Shown: piece by piece, positions 63,502-64,000 of the stretch
Numbering within the stretch: the first letter of the stretch is position 1
How the letters are laid out: the number at the start of each line of letters is the position of its first letter
Assembly: GCF_000016345.1 (NCBI RefSeq)
Contig: NC_009379.1
Location: 1,612,001 to 1,676,000 of the forward strand
Origin: Polynucleobacter asymbioticus QLW-P1DMWA-1
GTDB taxonomy: Bacteria; Pseudomonadota; Gammaproteobacteria; Burkholderiales; Burkholderiaceae
Length of the DNA: 64,000 nt
Reading direction: 5' to 3'
Made by a program: the position numbers and the translations under genes
The notes under the pieces: model-generated
What the model saw: the letters and a program-made list of their open reading frames with translations, nothing else
Database searches by the model: none
Told to the model about the DNA's origin: nothing

Positions 63502-64000
63502 CTATAGATCGTCTAAGTGAGTAAGGATCTGATCAGCATGCGCCACAATGTGCCCCTGATCTTCATCACTGATTCTTTTGAGGTTGGCCGTCATTAAGCG
63601 TGTACGTGGGCTAGATTCAAACTGAGTTCGATGCTTAATGAGAAAGTTCCAATACAAAGTCGTAATAGGACAAGCATTTTCACCATAGCGGACATCTGGC
63701 TTGTACTGACAAGAACCGCAGTAATTACTCATCCGCTTGATGTAGGCACCGCTAGCGATGTAAGGCTTACTAGTGAAGCGACCGCCATTTGCAAACAAAG
63801 CCATACCCGCCGTATTGGGTAACTCCACCCATTCAATTGCATCTACATAAATTGCTAAATACCAATCGCAGACTGCGGACGGCAGGATTTCAGCTAAGAG
63901 AGCAAAATTGCCTGTCACCATCAGGCGTTGAATGTGATGCGCATAACCGTATTCCAGAGTTTGGCCTATCGCATCTTTCATACAAGCCATCTTGGTTTTG
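63502..64000 (-). CDS. Cryptochrome/photolyase-related FeS protein, 5' part cut by window edge
   Basis: The C-terminal 166 residues of a protein that continues beyond the right edge. YCGSCQYKPDVRYGENACP carries iron-sulfur ligand cysteines, and TTLYWNFLIKHR and the preceding DWYLAIYVDAIEWVELPNT match bacterial FeS-containing (6-4)-type photolyases (PhrB/CryB). These use FAD and light to repair or sense UV damage. The frame stays open to base 64000. The DUF2256 gene follows directly. Confidence 0.85.
   Translation of the reverse strand, partial: KTKMACMKDAIGQTLEYGYAHHIQRLMVTGNFALLAEILPSAVCDWYLAIYVDAIEWVELPNTAGMALFANGGRFTSKPYIASGAYIKRMSNYCGSCQYKPDVRYGENACPITTLYWNFLIKHRTQFESSPRTRLMTANLKRISDEDQGHIVAHADQILTHLDDL

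Noticed and set aside
63329..63520. 63-codon plus-strand frame
   Set aside because: It is antisense to the convincing DUF2256 gene and its protein has no family features.
1..64000. tRNA, rRNA, riboswitches, transposases, integrases, attachment sites and CRISPR arrays
   Set aside because: None could be recognised by reading both strands; regions between genes are short and mostly explained by promoters and hairpins.

Overview
The window is AT-rich bacterial chromosome with tightly packed genes and many 4-bp stop/start overlaps. Gene content (PHA/valine-type catabolism, homodimeric AceE, MHS transporter, PqiABC, TorF-type porin, DUF2256 next to a photolyase-like gene) points to a betaproteobacterium of the Burkholderiales. 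The small, AT-rich freshwater genus Polynucleobacter is my best guess, from protein flavour only. No rRNA, tRNA, CRISPR array, prophage or insertion sequence was recognised.

Layout. 1-9.1 kb is a catabolic block: a Rieske oxygenase with its reductase (cut by the left edge), a GntR regulator, a class II aldolase, a LysR regulator with an EamA exporter, an alpha/beta hydrolase, an orphan branched-chain-amino-acid-type binding protein and a SAF-domain oxidoreductase. 9.1-13.8 kb holds a pyruvate-dehydrogenase-type E1/E2 pair with a divergent Lrp regulator and an 11-bp-arm palindrome between them. 14.7-21.2 kb is a valine-degradation operon (mmsA, enoyl-CoA hydratase, mmsB, hydroxyisobutyryl-CoA hydrolase, acyl-CoA dehydrogenase) with a divergent LysR gene. 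It is followed by an MHS transporter and prpE. 25.5-27.6 kb is a Fur-box-led operon of an unlisted 57-aa protein, an exported FMN-binding protein, ApbE and a four-helix membrane protein with an H-x13-H pair. 27.7-38.3 kb carries hydroxypyruvate isomerase, a split-PqiA/PqiB/PqiC transporter, two exported amidohydrolases, a double cupin and a porin. 38.4-40.2 kb is arsR-arsC-acr3.

40.3-61 kb is the most striking part, a phosphate-stress island. It contains the complete pstSCAB-phoU-phoB-phoR operon, alkaline phosphatase, Ppx, two PPK2 polyphosphate kinases (one behind a lysine-rich histone-like protein), a PlcP-like phospholipase, a glycosyltransferase, DgkA, PlsC-like and OlsB-like acyltransferases, two MgtC proteins and a second ArsC. 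Six candidate PhoB boxes with an exact 11-bp repeat pitch lie upstream of these genes, mostly 10 nt before a plausible -10 hexamer. Together they suggest one coordinated programme: import phosphate, strip it from esters and phospholipids, replace phospholipids with glycolipid or aminolipid, and manage polyphosphate. The right end (61-64 kb) holds envelope and housekeeping genes and a photolyase-like gene cut by the edge.

Starts were moved inward wherever a Shine-Dalgarno sequence, signal peptide or family N-terminus argued for it. All functions are inferred by reading the sequence; no searches were run.
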